From the NCBI RefSeq assembly GCF_004137685.1, contig NZ_QYBB01000006.1, forward strand, positions 124,001 to 188,000: a stretch of 64,000 bases of DNA. Direction: 5' to 3'. The position numbers and the translations under genes are program-made. The stretch comes from Lichenibacterium minor (GTDB lineage: Bacteria; Pseudomonadota; Alphaproteobacteria; Rhizobiales; Beijerinckiaceae). Numbering within the stretch: the first letter of the stretch is position 1; the number at the start of each line of letters is the position of its first letter. The notes below the pieces were generated by a model. That model worked only from the letters and a program-made list of their open reading frames with translations. It was not told where the DNA came from and made no database searches. Positions 42,118 to 55,056 of this stretch are shown in pieces.

Positions 42118-43698
42118 TCAGCCCGGGAGCTTCGCCGCGCCGTCCAGCATGTGGGGCAAGCCGGGCAGCGCGTCGTCGCGCAGCACCGCGGGCAGCAGCT
42201 CCGCCGGCAGGTCCTGGTAGCAGACCGGGCGCAGGAAACGGCGGATCGCGAGGCTGCCCACCGAGGTGGAGCGGCCGTCCGAGGTCGCCGGGAACGGCCC
42301 GCCATGCACCATGGCGTGGCTGACCTCGACGCCCGTCGGCCACCCGTTGGCGAGGATGCGGCCGCTCTTGGCTTCCAGCACGGGCATCAGACGACGCGCC
42401 AGCGCCGCGTCCGACGGTTCCAGGTGCAGCGTCACGGTGAGCTGGCCTTCCAGCCGGCGTGTGACCGCGACCATCTCGTCGGCATCCCGGCAGCGCACCA
42501 CCAGCGACGAGGCGCCGAACACCTCGTGCGCCAGGCTGGCGTCCGCGAGGAAATCGGCGGCTTCGGTGACGAACAGCGCGCCGCGGCCCCGGTTCACGCC
42601 CTCGCCGACCTTGCCTTCGGCGACGCGGCGCACGCGCCCGTTGCCTTCCAGCGCCTTCCGCCCCGCCTCGTAGGCGCCGTGGATGCCGGGCGTCAGCATG
42701 GCGGCCGGCGCGTAATCGGCGAGCGCCGCGGTGGCGGACGCCACGAAGGCGTCGAGCTCCGGGCCGGCCAGGGCCAGCACGAGGCCGGGGTTGGTGCAGA
42801 ACTGCCCGGCCCCCATCGTCAGCGAGCCCACGAAGGCCTTGCCGAGCGCGTCCGCCCGGGCGGCGAGCGCGCCGGGCATGAGGTAGACGGGATTGATGCT
42901 GCTCATCTCGGCATAGACCGGGATGGGCTCCGGCCGCGCCGCCGCGAGCGCCGCGAGGGCGAGGCCGCCGCCGCGCGAGCCGGTGAAGCCCGCCGCCTTG
43001 ATGCGGGGGTCGCGCACCAGGGCGGCGCCGGTCTCGTTGGCGCCGAGCAGGAGCGTGAAGGTGCCGGCCGGCAGGCCGCACCGGGCGACCGCGGCGCGGA
43101 CCGCCTCGCCCACCATCTCGCCGGTGCCCGGATGGGCCGGATGGCCCTTCACCACGACGGGGCAGCCGGCGGCCAGCGCCGAAGCCGTGTCGCCGCCCGC
43201 CACCGAGAAGGCGAGGGGGAAGTTGCTGGCGCCGAAGACCGCGACGGGGCCGAGCGGGATGTGGCGCTGGCGCAGGTCGGAGCGGGCCAGCGGCTTGCGG
43301 TCGGGCAGGGCGGTGTCGACGCGCAGGTCGAGCCAGTGGCCGGCCCGCACCACGGCGGCGAAGAGCCTCAGCTGCCCGACGGTGCGGCCGCGCTCGCCCT
43401 CGATGCGGGCCCGCGGCAGGCCGGATTCGGCGCAGGCGCGCTCGACGAGGGCATCGCCCAGCGCCAGGATCTCCTCGGCGATGGCTTCGAGGAAGGCGGC
43501 CCGGCTTTCGGGCGCGGTGTCGCGATAAGCGTCGAACGCTTCCGCGGCGAGCTCGCAGGCGCGCTCGACCTCCGCTTCCCCCGCGAACGCGAAAGCCGGC
43601 TCCAGGGTGTCGCCCGTCGCGGGATCCACGGCCTTGAAGCTCGCCGCGCGGCCGGATAGCCGCTCGGTGCCGATCACGATGTCGCCGGTCAATGCCAT
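42118..43698 (-). CDS. Aldehyde dehydrogenase (2,5-dioxovalerate/ketoglutarate-semialdehyde type)
   Basis: A 526-residue NADP-dependent aldehyde dehydrogenase most like the alpha-ketoglutaric semialdehyde dehydrogenases that end oxidative pentose, glucarate or hydroxyproline pathways. Visible are '[46 protein letters not shown]' region (cofactor site and Lys), '[11 protein letters not shown]', the Glu in '[17 protein letters not shown]', the catalytic Cys in '[11 protein letters not shown]' and '[11 protein letters not shown]'. The characteristic 'SSINPV' and missing C-terminal oligomerisation motif fit this subgroup. The substrate is inferred from family only. No pathway partners are next to it. 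Confidence 0.9.
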   Translation of the reverse strand: MALTGDIVIGTERLSGRAASFKAVDPATGDTLEPAFAFAGEAEVERACELAAEAFDAYRDTAPESRAAFLEAIAEEILALGDALVERACAESGLPRARIEGERGRTVGQLRLFAAVVRAGHWLDLRVDTALPDRKPLARSDLRQRHIPLGPVAVFGASNFPLAFSVAGGDTASALAAGCPVVVKGHPAHPGTGEMVGEAVRAAVARCGLPAGTFTLLLGANETGAALVRDPRIKAAGFTGSRGGGLALAALAAARPEPIPVYAEMSSINPVYLMPGALAARADALGKAFVGSLTMGAGQFCTNPGLVLALAGPELDAFVASATAALADYAPAAMLTPGIHGAYEAGRKALEGNGRVRRVAEGKVGEGVNRGRGALFVTEAADFLADASLAHEVFGASSLVVRCRDADEMVAVTRRLEGQLTVTLHLEPSDAALARRLMPVLEAKSGRILANGWPTGVEVSHAMVHGGPFPATSDGRSTSVGSLAIRRFLRPVCYQDLPAELLPAVLRDDALPGLPHMLDGAAKLPG

Positions 43699-44038
43699 GC
43701 TGGATCCCCATCCGTCCGAAGTGGAGGCCCTGAGCTAGTGCTTCGGTGGGCATTTGTCATACGTTTTCAGGCGGACGGCACACCGCGCGGTCCTTTTCCG
43801 GGGCAGCGTCGCTCAACCGGGGCGGGAAGCCCGTCGAGCCGCGGGCGCGTTCCATTGCCAAGGACGGCCGACCCGACGTAGATGAAGGCGCATGTCCGGT
43901 GCTCCACGCGGCGGCGGATCGGGCGGCAATTTGAGCTATTTTAGCTGTTTTTAAACGGCAGATGCCGTGTGATCGATCGACCGTCGACAACCTGACGCTG
44001 TTCCCGCGGCGTCATACCCGTTCGGACCCGCGCGCCCC
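43699..44038. other. Divergent promoter region of aldehyde dehydrogenase and type I secretion genes
   Basis: About 340 bp between divergent genes. Two less GC-rich islands are present, near 43745-43775 and 43925-43960; the second includes AGCTA-TTT-TAGCT (43934-43946), a small palindrome, in a run of T/A bases. These are plausible promoter or regulator sites for the secretion operon. No coding frame here is credible. Confidence 0.4.
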
Positions 44039-46204
44039 ATGACGCAAGCCGCCGCCGCCCCGATGACGCCCGCCCCCCGGCCAGACGCGGGGCTCCGCGC
44101 GCTGTGCGGCATCGCCGCCTATTACAGGATCGCCGCCGACCCGACCCACCTCCAGCGCGAGCTGGCGCTGGTCGGCCGCGAGGCGGGCATCACCGACCTG
44201 ATGCGCGCCAGCGGCATCGTGGGGCTGAAGGCGCGGCGCGTCACCCGCACCACGGAAAAGCAGCTCGTCGCCACGCCCACCCCCGCCATCGCCAAGCTGC
44301 GCGACGGCGGCTTCGTGGTGTTCGGCGGCCGGCTGCCGGACGGCCGCTTCCGCCTCGTCGACCCCGTCACCAGCATCGACCGGGCGGTGTCGGCGGAGGA
44401 GTTCTTCGCCGCCCTCGAGCCGCAGCTCCTGCTGGTCGGCCGCAAGGTGGGTGGCGCCGGCTACGACCCGAAGAGCTTCGGCTTCCGCTGGTTCCTGCCG
44501 TCCATCTGGCGCTACCGCCGCCCGCTGACCCACGTGCTGCTGGCGTCGCTCTTCGTGCAGGTGTTCGCCCTCGTGACGCCGCTGTTCTTCCAGGTGGTGG
44601 TCGACAAGGTGCTCAGCCACAAGGGCTATTCCACGCTGATCGTGCTCACGGTGGGCATCGTCCTGGTGGGGCTGTTCGACGTCGTGCTGCAGTACCTGCG
44701 CACCTACGCGCTCACCCACACCACCAACCGCATCGACGTCGAGCTCGGCCAGCGGCTGTTCCGCCACCTGCTGCACCTGCCGTTGTCCTACTTCGAGACC
44801 CGCGCCGCCGGCCAAACCGTCGCCCGCGTGCGCGAGCTCGAGAACGTGCGCGCGTTTCTCACCGGCCAGGGGCTGTTTTCGGCGCTCGACCTCGTGTTCA
44901 CCTTCGTGTTCATCGGCGTGCTGTTCGCTTATTCGTGGAAGCTGACGATCGTCGTGGTGCTGTCCATCCCGCTCTACATGCTGGTGGCGCTGGGGTTCCG
45001 GCCGATCCTGCAGGAGATGGTCCGCGAAAAGTTCAACGCCAGCGCGGTCAGCCAGCAGTTCCTGGTCGAGGCGGTGGTGGGCATCCAGACCGTGAAGGCG
45101 TCCGCGGTCGAGCCCATCATGCAGTCGCAGTGGGAGGAGCGCCTCGCCTCCTACGTCAAGCAGTCCTTCTCGGTGACGATCGTGTCCGCCCTGGCGCAGA
45201 ACGGCGTCACCTACATCAGCCGGCTCGTCACCGCGCTGCTGATGCTGTTCGGCGCCAAGGCGGTGATCGACGGCCAGCTGTCCATCGGCGCTCTGGTGGC
45301 CTTCAACATGATCTCGGCCCAGGTGACGGCCCCGGTGCTGCGCTTGAGCCAGCTTTACCAGGACTTCCAGCAGGTGCAGATCTCGGTGGAGCGGCTCGGC
45401 GACGTGCTCAACGCCCCGGCCGAGCCGGTAATCCAGGCCCGCACCGTGCTGCCGCCCCCGCGCGGGCTGATCGAGTTCCGCAACGTCACCTTCCGCTACC
45501 GCCCCGGCTCCAACGACGTGGTCAAGGCCGTCAACCTGCAGATCCGCCCCGGCGAGGTGGTGGGCATCGTCGGGCCGTCGGGCTCGGGCAAGTCGACGCT
45601 GACCAAGCTGGTCCAGCGCCTCTACATGCCGCAGGACGGGCAGATCCTGCTCGACGGCGCCGACCTGACCCAGGTCGACCCGGCCTGGCTGCGCACCAAC
45701 ATCGGCGTGGTGCTGCAGGAGAACCTGCTGTTCAACCGCACCATCCACGAGAACATCGCCTTCGCGGCCCCCGCCATGCCGCGCGCCCAGGTGATCGCCA
45801 TCGCCAAGCTGTCGGGCGCCGACGAGTTCATCGCCAAGCTCCCCGGGGGCTACGACACGCTGATCGAGGAGCGTGGCGCCAACCTGTCGGGGGGGCAGCG
45901 CCAGCGCATCGCCATCGCGCGGGCGCTGGCCACCAACCCGCCGATCCTGATCTTCGACGAGGCGACCTCGGCCCTCGACTACGAGAGCGAGCGCGTGATC
46001 CAGAACAACATGCGGCAGATCGTGCGCAACCGCACCGTGATCATCATCGCCCACCGCCTCGCCGCGGTGCGGCCCTGCGACCGCATCATCGGCATGGAGG
46101 ACGGGCGCGTGATCGAGGTCGGCGCCCACGACGAGCTGATCGCGCGGCAGGACGGCCTTTACCGCAAGCTGTGGGCTCTGCAGAACGAACAGGTGCAGGC
46201 ATGA
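44039..46204 (+). CDS. Type I secretion system ABC transporter (HlyB-like)
   Basis: The inner-membrane ATPase/permease of a type I secretion system. The 721 residues comprise an N-terminal C39 peptidase-like domain (about 10-135) that lacks the usual Gln/Cys/His catalytic set, as in HlyB, where it binds substrate; six transmembrane helices (about 155-440); and an ATPase domain with Walker A GPSGSGKST (512-520), 'LSGGQRQRIAIARAL', Walker B 'ILIFDEATSALD' and the H-loop His in 'IIIAHRL'. It should export unfolded proteins with uncleaved C-terminal signals. It overlaps the adaptor gene by ATGA. No substrate or TolC gene is adjacent. Confidence 0.95.
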   Translation: MTQAAAAPMTPAPRPDAGLRALCGIAAYYRIAADPTHLQRELALVGREAGITDLMRASGIVGLKARRVTRTTEKQLVATPTPAIAKLRDGGFVVFGGRLPDGRFRLVDPVTSIDRAVSAEEFFAALEPQLLLVGRKVGGAGYDPKSFGFRWFLPSIWRYRRPLTHVLLASLFVQVFALVTPLFFQVVVDKVLSHKGYSTLIVLTVGIVLVGLFDVVLQYLRTYALTHTTNRIDVELGQRLFRHLLHLPLSYFETRAAGQTVARVRELENVRAFLTGQGLFSALDLVFTFVFIGVLFAYSWKLTIVVVLSIPLYMLVALGFRPILQEMVREKFNASAVSQQFLVEAVVGIQTVKASAVEPIMQSQWEERLASYVKQSFSVTIVSALAQNGVTYISRLVTALLMLFGAKAVIDGQLSIGALVAFNMISAQVTAPVLRLSQLYQDFQQVQISVERLGDVLNAPAEPVIQARTVLPPPRGLIEFRNVTFRYRPGSNDVVKAVNLQIRPGEVVGIVGPSGSGKSTLTKLVQRLYMPQDGQILLDGADLTQVDPAWLRTNIGVVLQENLLFNRTIHENIAFAAPAMPRAQVIAIAKLSGADEFIAKLPGGYDTLIEERGANLSGGQRQRIAIARALATNPPILIFDEATSALDYESERVIQNNMRQIVRNRTVIIIAHRLAAVRPCDRIIGMEDGRVIEVGAHDELIARQDGLYRKLWALQNEQVQA

Positions 46205-47664
46205 GCACCCTTCCGGCCACCACCAAGCCGCCGAAGCCGCCCGCCCCGCGCCGCATCCGGCTCAGCCGCGGCGACCACGAGTTCCTGCCCGCCGCGCTGG
46301 AAATCCTGGAAACGCCGCTGTCGCCGGTGCGCTCCGGCATGATCGTGACGATCTGCGCCTTCGTGCTCGTGGCCCTGGTGTGGTCCTGGTTCGGCCGGGT
46401 CGACATCATCGCCACCGCCCAGGGCAAGATCCAGCCGGTCGGCCGCACCAAGACGGTGCAGCCGCTCGAAACCGGCAAGGTGGCGGCGATCGCGGCGGAG
46501 AACGGCGCGCGGGTCCGTGCCGGCGACGTGCTGGTGCGGCTCGACCCCGGCCAGGCCCAGGCCGACGAGGCCACGCTGCAGGCCGACGTCGGGTCCGAAA
46601 AGGCCGAGGTGCTGCGCCGCACGACCGCGCTGATGCTCGCCGCCAAGCGCGCGCTGGGCCCCGTGCCGCAGATCAGGTTCGACGCCGACACGTCCCCCGC
46701 CATCGCGGTGCGCGAGCAGCGCGTGCTGGCGCAGGACGTGGCGCAGCTGGCGAGCGCGGTCGCGAGCCTCGACGGGCAGGTGAAGGAGAAGACGGCCGAG
46801 CGCGACCGGCTGAAGGGCACCATCGACGCCCAGCAGCTCCTCGTCGCGACCCTGAAGGAGCGCGTCGACATGCGCCAAACGCTGGAAGCGTCGAAGTCGG
46901 AGTCGCGCGCCAAGGTGATCGACGCCCTGGAGCTGATGCAGACGCAGCAGGCCACGCTGGCGTCCGAGCGCGGGCAGGTCGGCGAGATCGAGGCCAGCCT
47001 CGGGCGCTTGGCGCGCGACATCGAGAAGAGCTACGCGTCCTTCTCCGCCGAGAACGCCCAGAAGCTCGCCGACGCCGAACGGCTGATGGACGAGAACGTC
47101 GAGAAGCTCGGCAAGGCGCGGCTGAAGACCGCCGACATGACGCTGAGGAGCCCCATCGACGGCACCGTGTCGGGCTCCACCGTCACGTCGGTGGGCCAGG
47201 TGCTGACGGTGGGCGAGCAGGTGATGCAGATCGTGCCGGTGGACAGCAAGCTCGAGGTCGAGTGCTACCTGCCAAACTCCGACATCGGCTTCGTGCGCCG
47301 CGACCAGCAGGCGGTGGTGAAGGTCGATTCGTTCCCCTTCACCGATTACGGCACGATCGACGGGCAGGTGACGCGCGTCGCCCACGACGCCATCCCGCAG
47401 CCGGACGCCGACCAGCGCGAACAGAACCCGGCGGCGGCCGCCAAGGAGGGCGGCATGTTCGGCGGCGCCCAGCGCTTCCAGAACCTCGTGTTCCCCGTGA
47501 CGCTGACGATGGACCGCACGTCCATGAACTCGGAAGGCGCGGACGTCCCCCTCGTGCCCGGCATGGCCGTGACGGTGGAGATCAAGACCGGCACGCGCCG
47601 CATCCTGTCCTACCTGTTCTCGCCCATCCTCCAGGTGACCACCACGGCCTTCAGGGAGCGGTGA
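46201..47664 (+). CDS. HlyD family type I secretion periplasmic adaptor
   Basis: A membrane-fusion protein linking the ABC transporter to the outer-membrane TolC-type channel. The 487 residues show a cytoplasmic N-terminus, one transmembrane helix (about 46-66, 'MIVTICAFVLVALVWSWF'), a barrel-sandwich half ('GKIQPVGRTKTVQPLETGKVAAI'), a long coiled coil (about 120-330), then 'LRSPIDGTVSGSTVTSVGQVL' and the beta-barrel 'LEVECYLPNSDIGFV', ending in the conserved 'PGMAVTVEIKTGTRRILSYLFSPI' region. It starts at ATG 46201 within the transporter stop (ATGA), so the two are translationally coupled. Confidence 0.95.
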   Translation: MSTLPATTKPPKPPAPRRIRLSRGDHEFLPAALEILETPLSPVRSGMIVTICAFVLVALVWSWFGRVDIIATAQGKIQPVGRTKTVQPLETGKVAAIAAENGARVRAGDVLVRLDPGQAQADEATLQADVGSEKAEVLRRTTALMLAAKRALGPVPQIRFDADTSPAIAVREQRVLAQDVAQLASAVASLDGQVKEKTAERDRLKGTIDAQQLLVATLKERVDMRQTLEASKSESRAKVIDALELMQTQQATLASERGQVGEIEASLGRLARDIEKSYASFSAENAQKLADAERLMDENVEKLGKARLKTADMTLRSPIDGTVSGSTVTSVGQVLTVGEQVMQIVPVDSKLEVECYLPNSDIGFVRRDQQAVVKVDSFPFTDYGTIDGQVTRVAHDAIPQPDADQREQNPAAAAKEGGMFGGAQRFQNLVFPVTLTMDRTSMNSEGADVPLVPGMAVTVEIKTGTRRILSYLFSPILQVTTTAFRER

Positions 47665-47947
47665 AAGCGACCGCGTCGCCGCAAAGCCGAGGTCGGTCAC
47701 CGAGTCGGCGAGCGCGGTGCCGTCCTGGCTCGGGTGCGACGTGCACGGAACAGCGCCGTTCCGGCAGGTCCGTGCCGACCGCGGCCCGCGAACCGGTCGG
47801 GAGGCCCGTCCCGTCGATGGCGGCGCGCCGGTGGGCCCGGCCGGTGTGGCGCGCGGGGATCGACATCGCCGCCCCATCGCCGCCCCATCGTCGCCCCCAT
47901 GGGCCCGCCGCTCTGACAGGCGAACGCGGGGCTGATACAAAGCCGCC

Positions 47948-48967
47948 ATGGTGGCGATCAAGAATCACGAAGCGGAACGCTTCCTGCAGCGCGACGTGGG
48001 CAGCTATTCCACCTTTCTGCTGCACGGCACCGACATCGGCCTCGTGTCCGAGCGCGTGCGCCGCATCGTCAAGGGGCTGGTCGACGATCCCGGCGACCCG
48101 TTCCAGCTCGTGCGCCTGACCGGCGAGGACCTGTCGGGCGACGCCGCGCGCCTGTCCGACGAGGCCCGCACCGTGCCGCTCTTCGGCGGGCGGCGCGCCG
48201 TGCTGCTCGACGCCACGGCGGCCAAGAAGGTCGAGGCGGCCGTCGACCTGCTGCTGTCGCACGGCGACGCCTGCCCGGTGGTGATCTCGGCCGGCAACCT
48301 CAAGAAGGATTCTGCGCTCCGCAAGGCGGTCGAGCGCAGCCGCACCGCGGCCGCCATCGAGTGCTACCCGGACGGCGACCGCGAGCTCGCCGCCCTCGTG
48401 GAGTCCGAGGCCGCCGCGGCGGGCCTGACGATCGACGCCGAAGCCCGCAACCTGCTCGTGTCGCTGCTCGGCTCCGACCGCCTGGCGTCCCGCTCGGAGA
48501 TCGCCAAGCTCCTGCTCTACGCCCACGGCGGCAAGGCCATCACGGCCGACCACGTCGTCGAAGCGGTGGCGGACGCGTCCGTGCAGGCCAACGACGACGC
48601 GCTCGACGCGGCCTTCTGCGGCGACATGCCGGGGCTCGACGCCGCGATGAAGAAGCTGCACCTCGGGCCCGTGGAAGCGGGGCTGCTGCTCGGCGCGGCC
48701 CTGCGCCACGCGGCCGCGCTGCACCGCGCCAAGCTCGCCGGGCCGGGCGGCGACCAGCCTTTCCGCTTCGGGCTGTCGCCCAAGCGCCGCGTCGCGGTCG
48801 AGCGCCAGCTCGCCGCGCTGTCGCCCGACGCGCTCGCCCGCAACATCGTTCGCATCGGCGAGGGCATCGCGCTCGTGCGGCGGGAGCCGCGCCTCGCCGT
48901 CGACCACGCGACCCGCGTGCTCTGGGCTGTGGCGCTTTCGTCACGCTCCCGCGCGGCCCGAAGCTGA
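47948..48967 (+). CDS. holA: DNA polymerase III subunit delta
   Basis: A clamp-loader subunit that opens the beta sliding clamp. The 339-residue protein fits HolA along its length: 'YSTFLLHGTDIGLVSERVRRIVKGL', 'GRRAVLLDATAAKKVEAAVDLLL', the Lys-rich 'ISAGNLKKDSALRKAVE', and the helical collar 'LASRSEIAKLLLYAHGGKAITADHVVEAVAD'. The start ATG 47948 lacks a strong Shine-Dalgarno but the next Met is too late. In relatives it usually follows lptE; here a 283-bp gap and the secretion genes precede it. The first residues MVAIKNHEAERFL are typical of alphaproteobacterial HolA. Confidence 0.92.
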   Translation: MVAIKNHEAERFLQRDVGSYSTFLLHGTDIGLVSERVRRIVKGLVDDPGDPFQLVRLTGEDLSGDAARLSDEARTVPLFGGRRAVLLDATAAKKVEAAVDLLLSHGDACPVVISAGNLKKDSALRKAVERSRTAAAIECYPDGDRELAALVESEAAAAGLTIDAEARNLLVSLLGSDRLASRSEIAKLLLYAHGGKAITADHVVEAVADASVQANDDALDAAFCGDMPGLDAAMKKLHLGPVEAGLLLGAALRHAAALHRAKLAGPGGDQPFRFGLSPKRRVAVERQLAALSPDALARNIVRIGEGIALVRREPRLAVDHATRVLWAVALSSRSRAARS

Positions 48968-49093
48968 GCTGGAACAAAGCCTGTCGAGCCGGCCTTGATC
49001 GGCGTGGGACGGCGAGGCTTCGGCCGGGCGGTCCCGCGCCAGCGGCCAAAACGCCCATGGTCGCCGACCTGGATCCATTCTAAACGATCGTCC

Positions 49094-49888
49094 ATGAACC
49101 TCCGCGCCCTGCTCATCGCGTGTTCGTTCCTGTCCGGGGCCCTGGCGGCGCGGGCGGACGACCTCGCCGATTACGCCTTTGCGCAGAACCCCGGCGCCGC
49201 GGTGCCGGCCGGGGCGTCGTTCACCGAGGCGGACGGGCGCGTCATCGGCTTCGGCGACCTGTTCGGGCATCGGCCGATCGTGCTGGCGCTGGGCTATTTC
49301 CATTGCCCGACGCTGTGCTCGGTGGTGCGCGACGACCTGCTCGACGCGCTGTCCCATGCCGGCCTGCGGCCCGGCGCCGATTATGACCTCGCGCTGGTGA
49401 GCATCGACCCCGCCGAAACCCGCGCCGACGCCGCGGCGGCCGAAGCCGACGACGCCGCGCGCTACCCCGCCGCGGCGGGCGGGGAAGCGCCCATGCCGGC
49501 CGGCTGGCACTTCCTCACCGGCGACGCCGCCTCGGTGGCCGCCGTGGCCTCCGCGGTCGGCTTCAGGAGCCGCTACGACGTCCACCTGAAGCAGTTCCTC
49601 CACCCGGCCGGCATCGTGGTGCTGACGCCGGAGGGGCGCGTGTCGGGCTACGTGCTCGGCGTCGGCTACCACGCCGGCGACCTGCGCACCGCCGTCACGG
49701 TGGCGTCGACGAGCGGCATCGCCCGGGCGGCGCTGCCGCTGCTGCTGCTGTGCTTCCACTTCGACGCCGAAACGGGGCGCTATTCCCTGTCCGTCATGAA
49801 GGTGTTGCGCGCCGCGGGCGTCGTCACCGTGCTGGCGATCGGCGGCACGTTGCTGCTCGCCTTCGGGCGCGAGCGGTCCAGGACATGA
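49094..49888 (+). CDS. SCO1/SenC family copper chaperone
   Basis: A membrane-bound periplasmic thioredoxin-like protein that delivers copper to the CuA site of cytochrome oxidase subunit II. The 264 residues include a signal peptide (1-20), the copper-binding CPTLC (Cys71 and Cys75, in 'GYFHCPTLC') and the His ligand in 'QFLHPAG' (His170). A C-terminal transmembrane helix (about 238-258) after 'FHFDAETGRYSLSVMKVLRAAG' is characteristic of SCO proteins in alternative complex III operons. ATG 49094 replaces a longer frame from 48995. It starts the run of respiratory genes up to 61660. Confidence 0.93.
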   Translation: MNLRALLIACSFLSGALAARADDLADYAFAQNPGAAVPAGASFTEADGRVIGFGDLFGHRPIVLALGYFHCPTLCSVVRDDLLDALSHAGLRPGADYDLALVSIDPAETRADAAAAEADDAARYPAAAGGEAPMPAGWHFLTGDAASVAAVASAVGFRSRYDVHLKQFLHPAGIVVLTPEGRVSGYVLGVGYHAGDLRTAVTVASTSGIARAALPLLLLCFHFDAETGRYSLSVMKVLRAAGVVTVLAIGGTLLLAFGRERSRT

Positions 49889-49980
49889 ACGAGGTCGCCC
49901 CATGACGATCCCCCGCCGCCGCAGAGGCACCGCCGCATGACGCCGACCCGCCGACATCCGTCGCGCGCCGGGGCTCCGGC

Positions 49981-50655
49981 GTGAAGCCGCCGCTCCAGCG
50001 CCAGCTGTTCAAGCCGGGCGCCGACGCCGTGTTCCGCTTGGCGCTGCTGGTCTGCGTCGTCGGGCTCGCCGTGGTGCTCTACGCGGCCTCGGCCTTCTCG
50101 TCGTCGAACTACGTCACGGGGGTGGGCATCGCGCGCGAGCAGCCCGTACCCTTCAGCCACAAGCACCATGCGGGCGAGCTCGGCATCGACTGCCGCTACT
50201 GCCACGCGCAGGCGGAATACCTCGAAACCGCCGGCATCCCGCCGACCTGGACCTGCATGACCTGCCATTCGCAGATCTGGACCGGGTCGGAGATGCTGGC
50301 GCCGGTGCGCGACAGCCTCGCCAAGAACATGCCGCTGGTGTGGGCGCGGCTGAACCAGCTGCCGTCCTACGTGTATTTCAACCACTCCATCCACATCCAG
50401 AAGGGCATCGGCTGCACGAGCTGCCACGGCGCCGTCACGTCGATGCAGCTCACCTATCGCGCCAACGCCTTCGAGATGGAGTTCTGCATCAACTGCCATC
50501 GCAATCCGGAGAAGTTCGTGCGCAAGCCCGGCGAGGTGTGGAACATGGAATGGTCCCCGCCGGCCGACCAGGACAAGGTCGGGGTGCAGCTGGTCGCCGA
50601 CTACCACATCGCCGGGCCGGGTCGGCTCACCGACTGCTCGATCTGCCACCGGTGA
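49981..50655 (+). CDS. actA: Alternative complex III subunit A, pentaheme cytochrome c
   Basis: An electron-transfer subunit of the quinol:cytochrome c oxidoreductase known as alternative complex III. The 224-residue protein has one N-terminal membrane anchor (about 20-42, uncleaved) and five CxxCH heme sites: CRYCH, CMTCH, CTSCH, CINCH and CSICH. 'PVPFSHKHHAGELGIDCRYCH' and 'YVYFNHSIHIQKGIGCTSCH' regions are diagnostic for ActA. The start is GTG 49981. It precedes actB by four bases. The product should sit on the periplasmic side and pass electrons onward to ActE and the oxidase. Confidence 0.93.
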   Translation: MKPPLQRQLFKPGADAVFRLALLVCVVGLAVVLYAASAFSSSNYVTGVGIAREQPVPFSHKHHAGELGIDCRYCHAQAEYLETAGIPPTWTCMTCHSQIWTGSEMLAPVRDSLAKNMPLVWARLNQLPSYVYFNHSIHIQKGIGCTSCHGAVTSMQLTYRANAFEMEFCINCHRNPEKFVRKPGEVWNMEWSPPADQDKVGVQLVADYHIAGPGRLTDCSICHR

Positions 50656-50659
50656 GCTG

Positions 50660-53640
<2,981 letters not shown>

Positions 53641-53644
<4 letters not shown>

Positions 53645-55056
53645 CCGACGTCATCGAACCTCCGCGCCGGTTCATCGGGGCCTCCGAGTCCTTCTCCTCC
53701 GTCGGGCTCGACGTGTCGGGCATCGCCTTCGGGCACCCGCTGCGCCTGCGCTGGTGGCTGGCCTTCCTGGGCGCCATGGGGCTGCTCGGCCTCCTGGTGG
53801 TGATGATCGCCCTCGTGCTGTTCGAGGGCGTGGGCGTGTGGGGCAACAACGTGCCCGTCACCTGGGCGCTCGACATCGTCAGCTACGACTGGTGGATCGG
53901 CATTGCCAGCGGCGGGCTGCTCATCTCCGCCGTCATGATGATGTTCGGGACCGAGTGGCGCGGCGCGCTCAACCGCCTGACCGAGACCGGCGCCCTGATC
54001 GCCGCCGCGGCGGCGGCCTGCTACCCGATCATCCACCTCGGCCGGCCCTGGTTCTTCTATTGGAACCTGCCCTATCCCAACACCTTCCTGTTGTGGCCGC
54101 AGTTCCGCTCGCCGCTCTACTGGGACGCGGTCGACATCCTGTCCTACCTGACCATCGCCCTCACGTTCTGGGCCATCGGCCTGCTGCCCGACCTCGCCAC
54201 CCTGCGCGACCGCGCGCTCGAACGCGCTCGGGATACCGGGCAGGGGCGCTACCGGGCCGTGCTCTACGGCATCGCCGCGCTCGGCTGGCGCGGCTCGGCC
54301 CGCCACTGGCACCGCTGGCTGCAGGCCTACCGCACCGTGGCGGTCACGGGCGTGCTGCTGGTCTTCTCGCTCCAGACCGGCGCCGCCGTGATGTTCGCCG
54401 GCGCGGTGGAGCCCGGCTGGCACGACCCGCTGCTCCCGTTCGCCTTCGTGGCCGGCGCCATCTTCTCTGGCGTCGCCTTCATGGCCGCCGCCGCCGTGGT
54501 GATCCGCTGGATCTTCAGGCTGCAGAGCATGATCACCGACGCGCACCTCGACGTCATGGCGAAGCTGATGCTCGTGCTGGGCCTCATCAACCTGTACTGC
54601 TACGCCGACGAGCTTTTCACGACGCTTCTGGGCAACGACCCCTATGAGACGGCGGTTCTGGGCCGCCGCCTCGTCGGGCCGCACGCCTGGGCGTTCTGGG
54701 ACATCGTGCTCCTGGCCCTGCTGCCCGTCCAGATCTTCTGGTTCAAGGCGGCGCGGCGCTCCGGCCTCGCCCTCGGGCTCGTAGGGGTCGCGGTGAACTC
54801 CGGCATCTTCGGCGACCACTACATGGTCATCGTCACGACGCTGCAGCACGACTTCCTGCCGTCCTCGGCCCACGACTTCTCGACCGCGCTCGGCGGCGTG
54901 GCGACCTTCGCGGGCTCGGCGGGGCTGTTCCTGACCCTGGCGCTCCTCGGCCTGCGCTACCTGCCGATCGTGTCCATCGTCGAGGTCCGGCGCTTGAGCC
55001 AGCTCCGCGCCGAAGCGCGCGTCCAGGTCGCGGGAGGCACCGATGGCGGCCGTTGA
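53641..55056 (+). CDS. actC: Alternative complex III subunit C (NrfD/PsrC-like quinol-binding membrane protein)
   Basis: A 471-residue integral membrane protein with about ten transmembrane helices, of the NrfD/polysulfide reductase family, which forms the quinol-oxidising site of the complex. Family segments 'WGNNVPVTWALDIVSYDWWIGIASGGLLIS' and 'HLGRPWFFYWNLPYPNTFLLWPQFRSPLYWD' regions are visible, as is 'HDFLPSSAHDFS'. ATG 53641 overlaps the actB stop (ATGA), which rejects longer frames running through actB. The end overlaps actD by 14 bp. Confidence 0.94.

Noticed and set aside
41615..43753. N-terminal extension of the TetR frame to 935 codons
   Set aside because: The frame happens to be open through the opposite frame of the aldehyde dehydrogenase gene; the TetR domain with its ribosome-binding site starts at 41614.
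49937..49984. A 15-residue upstream frame (MTPTRRHPSRAGAPA) ending in the actA start as GTGA
   Set aside because: Short frames of this kind are frequent in this GC-rich DNA; no ribosome-binding site is evident and there is no leader-peptide signature.
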